In this document: in pieces, positions 41,133 through 49,580 of the stretch
Layout: the number at the start of each line of letters is the position of its first letter
How positions within the stretch are numbered: position 1 is the stretch's first letter
Assembly: GCA_965216535.1 (NCBI GenBank)
Contig: OZ244175.1
Location: 248,001 to 312,000 of the forward strand
DNA length: 64,000 bases
Origin: Hoeflea_A sp965216535
GTDB taxonomy: Bacteria; Pseudomonadota; Alphaproteobacteria; Rhizobiales; Rhizobiaceae
Reading direction: 5' to 3'
Notes under the pieces: generated by a model
Database searches by the model: none
What the model saw: only the letters and a program-made list of their open reading frames with translations
Told to the model about the DNA's origin: nothing
Position numbers and translations under genes: made by a program

Positions 41133-42545
41133 CTACTGAGCTCGCGCGATGTCGCGGATCGCTTCGAACGCGGTGAGCATATCCTCGCGTTGCATCTCGA
41201 ACTGGCCGGCGACGAAGCGGATGACCAGCTTGCCATCGTTCAGCGTCTGGGTCAGATAGATCCGTCCGTCATCATTGATGGCGTCGATGAGGTTGCGGTT
41301 GTGCTCATCGAGATCGCCGTCGAAGCCCTGTGGCACATGCCGGAAGGAAAACAGCGAGAGGACCGGCGCGGTAGTGATCTCGAAGTCCGGTTCGGCGGCC
41401 AGCATTTCGGCAAGTTCCTGTGCCCAGGCGACGTGGTTGCGGATACGGGTGCGCAGACCGTCCAGGCCATAGGCCCGTATCAGGAACCACAGTTTGAGCG
41501 CGCGGAAGCGGCGGCCGAGCGGCACGGACCATTCACTGAAGTTGACGAAACCTTCCTTGCCGTGGGTCTTCAGATATTCCGGGTGGATGGCCAGCGTGCG
41601 GACCAGGCTTTCGGGATCGCGGACGAAGTGGGCCGAGCACTCCATCGAGGCGCCCAGCCACTTGTGCGGATTGAAAACGATGCTGTCGGCCGCCTCCACG
41701 CCGCTCCAGAGCGGGCGGAATTCGGGGCAGATCATGGCCGTGCCGGCCCAGGCGGCATCGACATGGACGTAGAGGTCCTCGTCCGTGCCGACCTTGCACA
41801 CGGCGGCAATATCATCGGTGGCGCCGGTCGACGTGCCGCCGACACAGGCGACGATACCGGCCGGCACCAAGCCCGCTTCGCGGTCGGCACGGATGGCCGC
41901 CCGTAGTGCTTCAACGTCGAGGGCTTGGTTGTCGTCGGTCGGGATCTTGACCAGATTGTCCTGCCCCAGGCCGGACACCCACATGGCCTTGTCGATGGAT
42001 GTATGGGTTCCCGTGGAAGCATAGACGCGCAACGGCGGCCGGCCGAACAGTCCGGTCTGGTTGCCGGTCCAGTCGAGTGCCCGCTCGCGCATGGTCAGGA
42101 TTGCGCACAGGGTTGCGGTCGAGGCGGTGTCCTGCAGTGTTCCGCTGAAACTCTCCGGCAGGTCCAGCGCCTGGCGCAGCCAGTCGACCATGCGCACCTC
42201 GAGTTCCGTGGCGGCCGGCGAGGTCTGCCACAGCATGCATTGGGTTGCCATGGCGCCGGCCAACTGTTCGGCGATGATGGCTGCCGGTGCGGCATTGCTC
42301 TGGAAATAGGCGAAGAACCGGGGATGCTGCCAGTGGGTCATGCCGCCCGGAATGATGCGCTCGAAATCGGCGAAGATCGTTTCCATCTCTTCCGCGGCAT
42401 CAGGCGGAGAATCCGGAAGCATGGCGCCGATGTCGCCGGGCTCGACCTGTGGGCGCACCGGACGATCGATCAGCGTGTCCAGATAATCGGCAGACCAGTC
42501 ACTGGCGCGGTGCGACCAGGTTCGAAATTCGCTTTTGTCCATCAT
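41133..42545 (-). CDS. Pyridoxal-dependent decarboxylase, aromatic L-amino acid type (group II)
   Basis: A 470-residue PLP enzyme. Motifs: 'HPRFFAYFQSNAAPAAIIAE', 'SPAATELEVRMVDWLRQALD', 'VGGTSTGATDDIAAVC', 'YVHVDAAWAGTAMICPEFRP' and the PLP lysine in 'SIVFNPHKWLGASMECSAHF'. It decarboxylates aromatic amino acids such as Phe, Tyr, Trp or Dopa; the exact substrate cannot be read. First gene of a two-gene minus-strand unit with the YbaN-like protein, divergent from the GH13 phosphorylase; a LacI-type palindrome sits in the shared upstream region. Confidence 0.88.
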   Translation of the reverse strand: MMDKSEFRTWSHRASDWSADYLDTLIDRPVRPQVEPGDIGAMLPDSPPDAAEEMETIFADFERIIPGGMTHWQHPRFFAYFQSNAAPAAIIAEQLAGAMATQCMLWQTSPAATELEVRMVDWLRQALDLPESFSGTLQDTASTATLCAILTMRERALDWTGNQTGLFGRPPLRVYASTGTHTSIDKAMWVSGLGQDNLVKIPTDDNQALDVEALRAAIRADREAGLVPAGIVACVGGTSTGATDDIAAVCKVGTDEDLYVHVDAAWAGTAMICPEFRPLWSGVEAADSIVFNPHKWLGASMECSAHFVRDPESLVRTLAIHPEYLKTHGKEGFVNFSEWSVPLGRRFRALKLWFLIRAYGLDGLRTRIRNHVAWAQELAEMLAAEPDFEITTAPVLSLFSFRHVPQGFDGDLDEHNRNLIDAINDDGRIYLTQTLNDGKLVIRFVAGQFEMQREDMLTAFEAIRDIARAQ

Positions 42546-42665
42546 AGGCCTTTCAGTGGAAATCCGGATCGACCGTAGAGACTGGGCCGTCGCAAATCCA
42601 GATTCATTTCGGCTGTAGGCCGATTTGATCGCGACGGGGCTTTGCGGGTGCGCGCGATAGTGTTA

Positions 42666-42679
42666 CGAAAGCGCTTTCG
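42666..42679. promoter_or_regulatory. LacI-family operator-like palindrome
   Basis: CGAAAGCGCTTTCG is a perfect 14-bp palindrome with the central CG and GAAAnCGnTTTC pattern of LacI/GalR operators. It lies 68 bases before the phosphorylase start and 121 bases before the divergent decarboxylase gene. No LacI-type gene is in the window, so the regulator is elsewhere. Confidence 0.7.
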
Positions 42680-42746
42680 GAACGGATCGATGGGAGGTTC
42701 CGTTGGCATTCTGGGGTCGGGCCCGGGGTCGGGATGCAGGGAGGCA

Positions 42747-44534
42747 ATGAACGACATCATGGCAGCGCAGGGCAAGCAAACGGAAACCTGGTCAAAGCGC
42801 GATGTTCCGACTCGGCTGCGTCACGGTCTGCACCAGTTGCTGGCCGATATCTATCCGGATCATGACGCCGATCGCCTGTGCGACCAGGCAGTCGATGCCT
42901 ATTGGGGCAGCCGGGTGCGGCCACGCCGTCGCGGCCGGCAGTTGAGCAAACCCATCTGGAGCGAACGGGACAGCTATGTCATCACCTATGGTGACAGCAT
43001 CGTCGACGGTGAGAGCCGCCCGTTGCAGCTTCTGAACGAATTTCTCGACCAGGAACTGGACGGCTGCATCAACGGCGTTCACATCCTCCCCTACTTTCCG
43101 TTCACCTCCGATGACGGCTTCGCCATCACCGACTACAGACTGGTCAATGATGCGCTGGGAGACTGGACGGATGTCGAGCGAATCGCCGGCCGCTTCAAGC
43201 TGATGTCCGACCTGGTGCTCAATCACTGTTCGAGCCAAAGTCCTTGGTTCCAGGCCTATCGTGAAGGTCGCGCGCCCTACGACCGATTCTTTTTCGAGGC
43301 GTCCCTCGACGACGATCTTTCCCTGGTGGTTCGCCCGCGCGCGCATCCCCTGCTATGTCCCGTCGAAACGGCCAACGGCGTGCGACATGTCTGGTGCACC
43401 TTCTCCCACGATCAGGTCGATTTCGATTTTTCCAATCCGGAAGTGCTGCTTGAATTCCTGCGCATCATGCGGTTCCACATCGATCGTGGCGTGCGCACCA
43501 TCCGGCTCGACGCGGTGGCCTTCGTCTGGAAGGAAGTCGGCACGTCGTGCATTCACCTGCGTCAGACCCATGACATCGTGCGGCTGATGCGCCTGCTTGC
43601 CGATTTCGATGAAGAACCGCTGGTTCTCATCACCGAGACGAATGTGCCGAACGTTGAAAATCTCAGCTACTTCGGCAATCGCAACGAAGCCCATGTCATC
43701 TACAATTTTTCGCTGCCGCCGCTGATTCTGCATGCACTGTTGAACGGGACGTCGCGCAACCTCAATCTTTGGCAGATGGCCATGCCGCCGGCGCAGCCGG
43801 GCTGTACCTATTTCAATTTCACCGCCTCGCATGACGGCATCGGGCTTCGACCGGCCGAAGGCCTGCTCGCCGAAGAGGACATCCAGTCGATGATCGATAC
43901 CGTGCGCAGCTTCGGCGGACTTGTCAGCATGCGCGCGGCGGCCGGTGGAGCAAAACGGCCCTACGAGATCAACGTGTCGCTGTTCGATGCGCTGAAGGGT
44001 ACGACCGGCGGTGAGGACGATTTCAATATCGAACGTTTCCTGTGCAGTCAGGCGATCGCCATGGCGCTGGAGGGGATCCCGGCCTTCTACATCCATTCGC
44101 TGCTGGCGACACCGAACGACAACGCTGCCGCCGAAGCTACCGGCCACAACCGCGCCATCAACCGGCATCGCTGGCACTATCCCGACCTGCGGGAAAAGCT
44201 CGACGATCCGCAATCCCGCCACCGCATCGTTTTTGACGAGTTGAGACGGATGATCGGCATCCGCGTCCGCCAGCCGGCGTTTCACCCCAACGCCACGCAG
44301 TTCACGCTGCAGCTCGGCGACAAGTTGTTCGGCTTCTGGCGACAGAGCGCCGATCGGGCGCAAAGCATCTTCGCCATCCACAACGTCTCGGACGAGGAGG
44401 TGGACATCTCTGCCATGTCGCTGAACCTGATCGGCGGCGACCAGTGGTCCGACCTGCTCTCCGGCGAGCCCGTTGAGGCATTTTCCGGAACGATCCGCTT
44501 TGCGCCCTATCAATGCCGGTGGATCTCGAACTAG
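42747..44534 (+). CDS. GH13_18 phosphorylase (glucosylglycerate or sucrose phosphorylase type)
   Basis: A 595-residue cytoplasmic enzyme of the sucrose phosphorylase subfamily, which splits a glucoside with phosphate to give alpha-glucose 1-phosphate. Seen: 'VITYGDSIVDGESRPLQLL', 'GVHILPYFPFTSDDGFAITD', 'LMSDLVLNHCSSQSPWFQAY', nucleophile Asp in 'TIRLDAVAFVWKEVGT', acid/base Glu in 'LVLITETNVPN', and 'FNFTASHDGIGLRPAEGLL'. The 'WKEVGTSCIHLRQTH' stretch is shared, as I recall, with glucosylglycerate phosphorylases and sucrose 6'-phosphate phosphorylases. The ATG at 42747 is preferred, as the LacI-type operator lies upstream of it. Two isomerase-like genes follow. Acceptor specificity is uncertain. 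Confidence 0.85.
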   Translation: MNDIMAAQGKQTETWSKRDVPTRLRHGLHQLLADIYPDHDADRLCDQAVDAYWGSRVRPRRRGRQLSKPIWSERDSYVITYGDSIVDGESRPLQLLNEFLDQELDGCINGVHILPYFPFTSDDGFAITDYRLVNDALGDWTDVERIAGRFKLMSDLVLNHCSSQSPWFQAYREGRAPYDRFFFEASLDDDLSLVVRPRAHPLLCPVETANGVRHVWCTFSHDQVDFDFSNPEVLLEFLRIMRFHIDRGVRTIRLDAVAFVWKEVGTSCIHLRQTHDIVRLMRLLADFDEEPLVLITETNVPNVENLSYFGNRNEAHVIYNFSLPPLILHALLNGTSRNLNLWQMAMPPAQPGCTYFNFTASHDGIGLRPAEGLLAEEDIQSMIDTVRSFGGLVSMRAAAGGAKRPYEINVSLFDALKGTTGGEDDFNIERFLCSQAIAMALEGIPAFYIHSLLATPNDNAAAEATGHNRAINRHRWHYPDLREKLDDPQSRHRIVFDELRRMIGIRVRQPAFHPNATQFTLQLGDKLFGFWRQSADRAQSIFAIHNVSDEEVDISAMSLNLIGGDQWSDLLSGEPVEAFSGTIRFAPYQCRWISN

Positions 44535-44602
44535 ACTTTGTCCAGTTCCTTGTACTGACCAGTGGAAATCGGTGCCGATTTCATGGAATTGTCATGGCGA
44601 CA

Positions 44603-44617
44603 CGACAATGCTTGTCG
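44603..44617. promoter_or_regulatory. Short inverted repeat before the first TIM-barrel gene
   Basis: CGACAA-TGC-TTGTCG is a perfect inverted repeat with a 3-base centre, 25 bases before the ATG at 44642 and 69 bases after the phosphorylase stop. It could be a weak hairpin or an operator; there is no following T-run. Confidence 0.4.
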
Positions 44618-44641
44618 CGCTCGATCGAACTGGGGAAAGCC

Positions 44642-45472
44642 ATGACCGAATCCGACCTGCCCGTATTGGGTGCTGCCCTGCAACTGCCTGGCTACGAAAT
44701 GCTGATCGACTGGATCCGAGCTGCCGACCGGGATGTGGAATTGCAGGATTTTTACGAACCGCGGGTGATGGACGGCGATTGGCGGGCCATTGTCGAACGC
44801 TACCGGCCGCTGCTCGAAGGTCATCGCGGCCGTCTCGGGATTCACGGTCCCTTTATCGGCCTCGATTTGGCATCCGGCGATCCGGACGTTCAGGCGGTGG
44901 TCAGCCGCCGATTGCTGCAGGGGTTGGAGATCTGTGAAGCGCTGGGGGCCAACCAGATGGTGGTGCACAGCCCGTTCAACCACTGGCATCACAACAATTT
45001 CGGCAATTTCGACTGGCTGAAAGGCGTCATGTTCGAGGCTGTCCATGCTACCCTCAAACCGGTCATTGAGCGTGCCGAGGCGACCGGCTGCGTGCTGGTG
45101 ATCGAGAATATCGAAGATGTCGATCCGCTGGAGCGTTTGCGCCTGGTTGAATCCTTTAACAGTGCTGCGGTGCGGATTTCACTCGACACCGGTCACGCCC
45201 ATCTCAGCCGCGGCATGAGCGGTGCGCCGCCAGTCGACTATTTCGTCAAGGCCGCCGGCGGATTGCTGCACCATGTGCATGTGCAGGATACGGACGGCCA
45301 CGCCGACCGACACTGGCTGCCCGGCGACGGCACGATTTCATGGCACGCCTTTTTTGAGGCCATCGCTGCATATACCGATGATCCCCGGCTGGTCATCGAG
45401 GTCTTTCCGGACCGCATCGCGGGCATCCCGGACTGCGTCAAACGCCTGGAGGCGCTTGGTCTGGCGCGCTGA
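44642..45472 (+). CDS. Xylose isomerase-like TIM barrel protein (paralog 1)
   Basis: A 276-residue AP endonuclease 2/xylose-isomerase-like barrel. Strand ends carry the usual metal/substrate residues: 'RLGIHGPFIGLDLAS', 'QMVVHSPFNHW', 'VLVIENIEDVDP', 'RISLDTGHAHLSRG', 'HHVHVQDTDGHADRHWLPGD' and 'RLVIEVFPDR'. The Glu-Asp-His-Glu set fits sugar epimerases or isomerases. GGGGAAAG precedes the ATG. It lies between the GH13_18 phosphorylase and a close paralog; isomerisation of the sugar or polyol released there is a reasonable guess but no more. Confidence 0.82.
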   Translation: MTESDLPVLGAALQLPGYEMLIDWIRAADRDVELQDFYEPRVMDGDWRAIVERYRPLLEGHRGRLGIHGPFIGLDLASGDPDVQAVVSRRLLQGLEICEALGANQMVVHSPFNHWHHNNFGNFDWLKGVMFEAVHATLKPVIERAEATGCVLVIENIEDVDPLERLRLVESFNSAAVRISLDTGHAHLSRGMSGAPPVDYFVKAAGGLLHHVHVQDTDGHADRHWLPGDGTISWHAFFEAIAAYTDDPRLVIEVFPDRIAGIPDCVKRLEALGLAR

Positions 45473-45556
45473 CGCTTTGGCGGTTCTTTAACCGCAACCG
45501 ATTATGGTATTGCCGCCGGCCGAGGCATGCGACCCGGCCGATACTTGGGAAATGCC

Positions 45557-46390
45557 ATGATGGAAAGTGGATCGGACCTGCCCGTTTTGGGCGCCGCGCT
45601 CAACATGACCAAGCTGCATGTGCTGCTTGCCTGGCTGCGCGACAGCGACCGTGATGTCGAAATACAGGATTTTGGCCATCCGAAGATTCTTGACGGTGAA
45701 TGGCAGGGCGTCGCCAAACTCTATCGATCCTCCCTCGATGGTCATGGTGGACGCATCGGCATCCACGGTCCGTTCTACGGTTTTGACATCGGTACGACCG
45801 ATCCCGAGATCCAGGCCGTGGTTCAGCGACGTTTGGTTCAGGCGCTTGAGGCGGCGGAGGCCGTTGGTGCGACCCAGATGGTCGTCCATAGCCCCTTCAA
45901 CCACTGGATTCACCGCAATTTGGGCCATCAGGAAGGGCTCAAGGACCAGATCTTTGAAGCCAGTCATGCGACGCTGGGACCGGCGGTTCGGCGCGCCGAG
46001 CAGATCGGCTGCGAGTTGGTGATCGAGAATATCCAGGATGTCGACCCGCTGGAACGGGTCCGCCTGGTCGAATCCTTCGGCAGCGCCGCCGTGCGCGTAT
46101 CTTTCGATACCGGCCATGCCCGCATGATGAGCGATATGGCCGGTGCGCCGCCGATCGATTATTTCGTAAAGTGTGCCGGCAAGCTGCTTCACCACGTCCA
46201 CCTGCAGGATACAGATGGTTACGCTGATCGGCATTGGTTGCCGGGCGACGGTGACATCGAGTGGCGCGGCTTCTTCGAAGCCCTGCGCCATGCGGACAAT
46301 CCGCGCCTGATTGTCGAGGTCACGTCCGGCCGAATGGCCGATATCCCAAACTGCGCGACTCGGTTCGCTGAAGCCGGCCTGGCCCGGTAG
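45557..46390 (+). CDS. Xylose isomerase-like TIM barrel protein (paralog 2)
   Basis: A 277-residue protein closely related to the preceding gene; the two share nearly the same motifs ('SDLPVLGAALNM', 'IGIHGPFYGFDI', 'QMVVHSPFNHWIHRN', 'LVIENIQDVDPLERV', 'DTGHARMMSDMAGAPPIDYF', 'HVHLQDTDGYADRHWLPGDG'). Clearly a tandem duplication followed by divergence, with 84 bases between them. Either two related substrates or a heteromeric enzyme can be imagined. GGGAAATGCC precedes the ATG 45557; the next codon is also ATG. Confidence 0.82.
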   Translation: MMESGSDLPVLGAALNMTKLHVLLAWLRDSDRDVEIQDFGHPKILDGEWQGVAKLYRSSLDGHGGRIGIHGPFYGFDIGTTDPEIQAVVQRRLVQALEAAEAVGATQMVVHSPFNHWIHRNLGHQEGLKDQIFEASHATLGPAVRRAEQIGCELVIENIQDVDPLERVRLVESFGSAAVRVSFDTGHARMMSDMAGAPPIDYFVKCAGKLLHHVHLQDTDGYADRHWLPGDGDIEWRGFFEALRHADNPRLIVEVTSGRMADIPNCATRFAEAGLAR

Positions 46391-46462
46391 GTTGGATTCG
46401 GGCAGGCGTCATTCGATGAAGCTAGTCGGCTAATTTAAAGATGTTTACCTGTGAGGACGGGA

Positions 46463-47062
46463 CTACCGCAGCCCGTCTTCTCCTTTGACATCCTTGGCCT
46501 CGAGGCCGCCCATGCGATTGTGGATGCGGGGACCGCAGGCCATGGCCAGGACGAACACGATCTCGTCCGCCCGTGGAGCATCTGCCAGACCGACCTCCAT
46601 GCCATCAAAGTGACTGCGCACGTACGCGGCGTTGATATGGCCGAGCGGAATGTCGATACGTGCGCCGCACCCGCCGACCTTCTTGCACGACGGGACGATC
46701 GCAGCCGCCTCCCCCAGTTTCTCACGCATCGCATAGCCGCCCGGCACATGCCACAGGGCACCATGTTCCAGCTCGCCATTTTCACCCACAATGGCGCCCT
46801 TGCCGTAACCGTCGATGAGATCGACATCGCCCAATGCCGCAATCAACCGGTCGGTCATCATCGCGCCGAGCGGCTTCAAATCGTCCATGGCGCTTTCCAG
46901 GTCCGGCTGGTATTTGCCGGCAAAGGGGTTGCGCACGACGGCGAGCATGGCAGCCTTGCGACGAGGCGCAGCAGGCGGCGGCCCGTTTTCATGCAATGTC
47001 TCTTCGACCAGCAGCAGGGTCTTGCGCACTACGAATTCAACCATGGTTTCGCTTTCCTTCAT
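46463..47062 (-). CDS. Amino acid synthesis family protein (DUF1185)
   Basis: A 199-residue protein matching DUF1185/AA_synth: 'RKTLLLVEETLHENGPPPAA', 'AMLAVVRNPFAGKYQPDLES', 'LGAMMTDRLIAALGDVDLID', 'YGKGAIVGENGELEHGALWH', 'VPGGYAMREKLGEAAAIVPS' and 'ARIDIPLGHINAAYVRSHF'. Biochemistry of the family is not known to me. Its start overlaps the 3' end of the UPF0280 gene by 26 bases, so it is the last gene of the 6-hydroxynicotinate operon. As no enamidase-type hydrolase is present, it is a candidate for the ring-opening or a later step; that is inference. Confidence 0.82.
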   Translation of the reverse strand: MKESETMVEFVVRKTLLLVEETLHENGPPPAAPRRKAAMLAVVRNPFAGKYQPDLESAMDDLKPLGAMMTDRLIAALGDVDLIDGYGKGAIVGENGELEHGALWHVPGGYAMREKLGEAAAIVPSCKKVGGCGARIDIPLGHINAAYVRSHFDGMEVGLADAPRADEIVFVLAMACGPRIHNRMGGLEAKDVKGEDGLR

Positions 47063-47894
47063 CCAGCATCATTGTGTCCCGTGTCACCCACCGGACTTCG
47101 TTGTTGAGCATCAAGACCGCTCCTTCGATGGTTCCGGCGGTCAGCAGGGCTTCGGCATAGGTGGCACCGCGATTGAGCGCGGCGTCGGTTTCGGCACTCG
47201 TCAAGTCGCCGACGGCAGTCGTTACCAACCGGTCGCCAAGATCGCTGTCGGGCGAGAGTTCCAATGCCGGAGTGCGTCGGATTGCCGGGTGATCCGGTAA
47301 ATCGGTTTCGTTGGCTATCAGTGTGGCGGCGACATCCGCCAATGCAGCGCCTTGTGCCAACACGGTCACGGAGTCGGCGATGCCAAGAGAATGGCTCCTG
47401 CCGCGCCAGCCAGATGTGGCGACGCCGCGGACCGGGTCTTCCGAACCGACGGCGATATGACCCATCGGCCGTGAGGCGATGTCGATATCGAAGTGTGCAC
47501 CCGGTCCCAGGTGAAAGGCGATATCGCCACCATTGTTCACATAGGCCTTCGGCACCGCGTTGCCGGCGAGCATCGCAGTCAGCATTTCGTCAGCGACTGC
47601 TCCGGCGACCGCCGCCATGGGCGTCACGAAGCCGCCGGAAAAAGGAGTGACGGCCTCAAGCATTCGTCGCGCCACGGGTCCTTCAAGTGCAGGATTTTCA
47701 GATATCGGCCGGCGCAATTCGGTCAGCTCGCCGGCAAGCGGCGCGAGGATTGTTTCGAAGCGAGAGACGGCGCGCCGGTAGAAACCGTCGCGATCGGCGT
47801 CGAAGACCTCGATGATCAGGTCGATGGGCCCATGGTTGAGGTGCAGCCGCCTGCCGTCCGGCAGCAGCGTCGCTTGCGGCTTCTCCCAGGGCAT
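47037..47894 (-). CDS. UPF0280 family protein, ApbE-like
   Basis: A 285-residue protein. It resembles the ApbE flavin transferase fold: 'PMAAVAGAVADEMLTAML', 'KAYVNNGGDIAFHLGPG' (compare VNxGGDI of ApbE), 'MGHIAVGSEDPVRGVATSGW' and 'GIADSVTVLAQGAALADVAA' (compare the SVTV and ADalaT segments). ApbE proteins attach FMN to a threonine of SGAT-type motifs. The neighbouring 6-hydroxynicotinate reductase contains such a motif. The start ATG shares a base with the reductase stop (TAATG), so they are translationally coupled. Flavin transfer is an inference; UPF0280 proteins have no proven function that I know of. Confidence 0.82.
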   Translation of the reverse strand: MPWEKPQATLLPDGRRLHLNHGPIDLIIEVFDADRDGFYRRAVSRFETILAPLAGELTELRRPISENPALEGPVARRMLEAVTPFSGGFVTPMAAVAGAVADEMLTAMLAGNAVPKAYVNNGGDIAFHLGPGAHFDIDIASRPMGHIAVGSEDPVRGVATSGWRGRSHSLGIADSVTVLAQGAALADVAATLIANETDLPDHPAIRRTPALELSPDSDLGDRLVTTAVGDLTSAETDAALNRGATYAEALLTAGTIEGAVLMLNNEVRWVTRDTMMLDEGKRNHG

Positions 47895-49408
47895 TATCCA
47901 CCGCCGTTGATGGCGCTGCCCTTTGGCGGTGTGACGGCGCGGGTCGCGGAACCGTATTCCCCACCCGTGGCGAGGATATCCTCCACCGTGCGCACGGCGT
48001 CGTCATGTCCTCCGAGGGCGCGATAGTCATCACGGCTGACATTGAATTCGATGGGCGCAACGATGGCCGGCGTCGGCACGTAGCCGAAAGAGTTGTCGGG
48101 CATTCTGGTCACATCGACCATCACCGTGATACCGCCGCCCGGCCAGACATAGACCGGAGCGCCGCCGCAGGTCACCCGGGTCGATGTGCTCTGCACCGAG
48201 CGGGTCAGCTTGACCGGGTTCTTTGTAGCGCCGGAGCGCAGGGACCCGCCGGCGCCGCCCATGAACAGAACCGAACACATCGCCGGTTCACAGTTTTCAC
48301 CGATCAGTTCCACGGATGGAACAAGGTTTTCCGGAAGATTAGCCGGCTTTGGTTCCAGATTGTCGTCAAGCACGTAGTAACCGTACTGTTCGCCCGTGGT
48401 CGACACCATCAGCATGGTCAGCCCGGGTTTTGCCCCCTTTTTGGCATTCCACGGTCCCAGAATGGTCAACGGGTCTTCGACGTCGGTGCCGCCCCAACCG
48501 AGACCAGGCTCTGCCACCTGGAAGTAGCGGCCCGGGGTCGAACGGCGGCCCTTGATGCGAATGCCGGTATCCTGCCAGTCGAGCACTTTGCCGGCCTGGT
48601 GTTCAGACACAACGCCGGTGATGTGGTCGTCGACCACAACCACCTCATCGACCAGGCCGACCCATTGCGACGCAAACATGCCAATCGTGGCCGAGCCGCA
48701 GCCAACCCGCATGCGGGTTTCGAGCTGTCCGTCGACGACCGGCGGTTTACCGGCCTGCACCAACACGGTCGAGCCGCCGTCGATCGTCAGTTCCACGGCT
48801 TCCTTGTTGCACAGCCGCATCAGCGCATCACACGTGGCGCGGCCTTCCGATTTGGATCCGCCGGTCAGGTGGTCGACGCCGCCAAGCGACAGCATCTGCG
48901 AGCCGTATTCGCCGGTCATCACATGGCCGATGGCCTCGCCTCCCGCGCGCACCGTCGCGGCTTCGGCGCCGACGTGCCGGTCCGTGTCGATCTTCACCTT
49001 GGCACCGCAGTAGGAGAAGATCGCTTCGGTCACTACCGTGACGACGTCGGCCCCGTCGATGTCGCGGCTGACGATGAAGGGTGCCGGCTTGTAATCGGGA
49101 TAGGTGGTCCCGGAGCCGATGGCCGTGACAAACACCTCGCCGCCGGAAAACGGCTTGTCTTCCCAGTCCGACTTCAGGAACGGCTTGATTTCGTCGCCGG
49201 CGGCAATGCGCCGGTCCAGGATGGTCAGCGGATCGCAACGGACGATGCGACCGTCCTCGTTGGCGTAACGGTCGCAGGCACCCGTGCGCCCTTCGGCGAC
49301 ATAACACATGACCGGGCAGGCATCGCAGCGCACCTTGTCAGGTTTGGCCTTGCCGGCAGCTTCGGGAACCGAGCCCTCTCGCGCGGCATGGGTATGCGGT
49401 TCCGTCAT
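47894..49408 (-). CDS. hnr: 6-Hydroxynicotinate reductase
   Basis: A 504-residue iron-sulfur flavoprotein that reduces 6-hydroxynicotinate to 1,4,5,6-tetrahydro-6-oxonicotinate, the route described for Eubacterium barkeri and Azorhizobium. The N-terminal cysteines C28, C31, C35 and C45 ('RCDACPVMC' and 'GACDRY') suit an iron-sulfur cluster. Further marks are 'YGSQMLSLGGVDHLTGGSKS', 'MRVGCGSATIGMFASQWVG' and 'VELIGENCEPAMCSVLFMGG'. Residues 392-395 are SGAT within 'GGSLRSGATKNPVK', matching the ApbE flavinylation motif with Thr395 as the possible attachment site. The preceding gene on this strand is nicotinate hydroxylase, separated by an inverted repeat. Confidence 0.85.
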   Translation of the reverse strand: MTEPHTHAAREGSVPEAAGKAKPDKVRCDACPVMCYVAEGRTGACDRYANEDGRIVRCDPLTILDRRIAAGDEIKPFLKSDWEDKPFSGGEVFVTAIGSGTTYPDYKPAPFIVSRDIDGADVVTVVTEAIFSYCGAKVKIDTDRHVGAEAATVRAGGEAIGHVMTGEYGSQMLSLGGVDHLTGGSKSEGRATCDALMRLCNKEAVELTIDGGSTVLVQAGKPPVVDGQLETRMRVGCGSATIGMFASQWVGLVDEVVVVDDHITGVVSEHQAGKVLDWQDTGIRIKGRRSTPGRYFQVAEPGLGWGGTDVEDPLTILGPWNAKKGAKPGLTMLMVSTTGEQYGYYVLDDNLEPKPANLPENLVPSVELIGENCEPAMCSVLFMGGAGGSLRSGATKNPVKLTRSVQSTSTRVTCGGAPVYVWPGGGITVMVDVTRMPDNSFGYVPTPAIVAPIEFNVSRDDYRALGGHDDAVRTVEDILATGGEYGSATRAVTPPKGSAINGGG

Positions 49409-49472
49409 GTCTTCTCCGTTGCGAGCGGTGAATTTTGAAAGAGCCTTCCAGGCGACGGGTGTGGCGGCTGCA

Positions 49473-49558
49473 ATTTCGGGGACAGTTTACTTAATTCTGA
49501 ATGGGCACCCGGTTTTTGTGAGAACCGAGGGGAGTTAAGTAAACTGTCCCCGAAATTT
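49473..49558. repeat. 23-bp perfect inverted repeat (REP-like) between hydroxylase and reductase genes
   Basis: AATTTCGGGGACAGTTTACTTAA (49473-49495) is repeated in reverse complement at 49536-49558, with a 40-base centre that itself contains CGGTT and AACCG arms. The GGGGACAGTTTACTTAA type sequence resembles repeats I remember beside Y1/IS200-like transposases in proteobacteria. No transposase is here. In the transcript it would make a strong hairpin between the operon halves. Confidence 0.8.
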
Positions 49559-49580
49559 GGGCACATCGTACCACCACTCA

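Noticed and set aside
48005..49438. Long open frame antisense to 6-hydroxynicotinate reductase
   Set aside because: The reductase motifs on the minus strand are clear; the opposite frame looks like translated complement with Arg/His/Gly bias.
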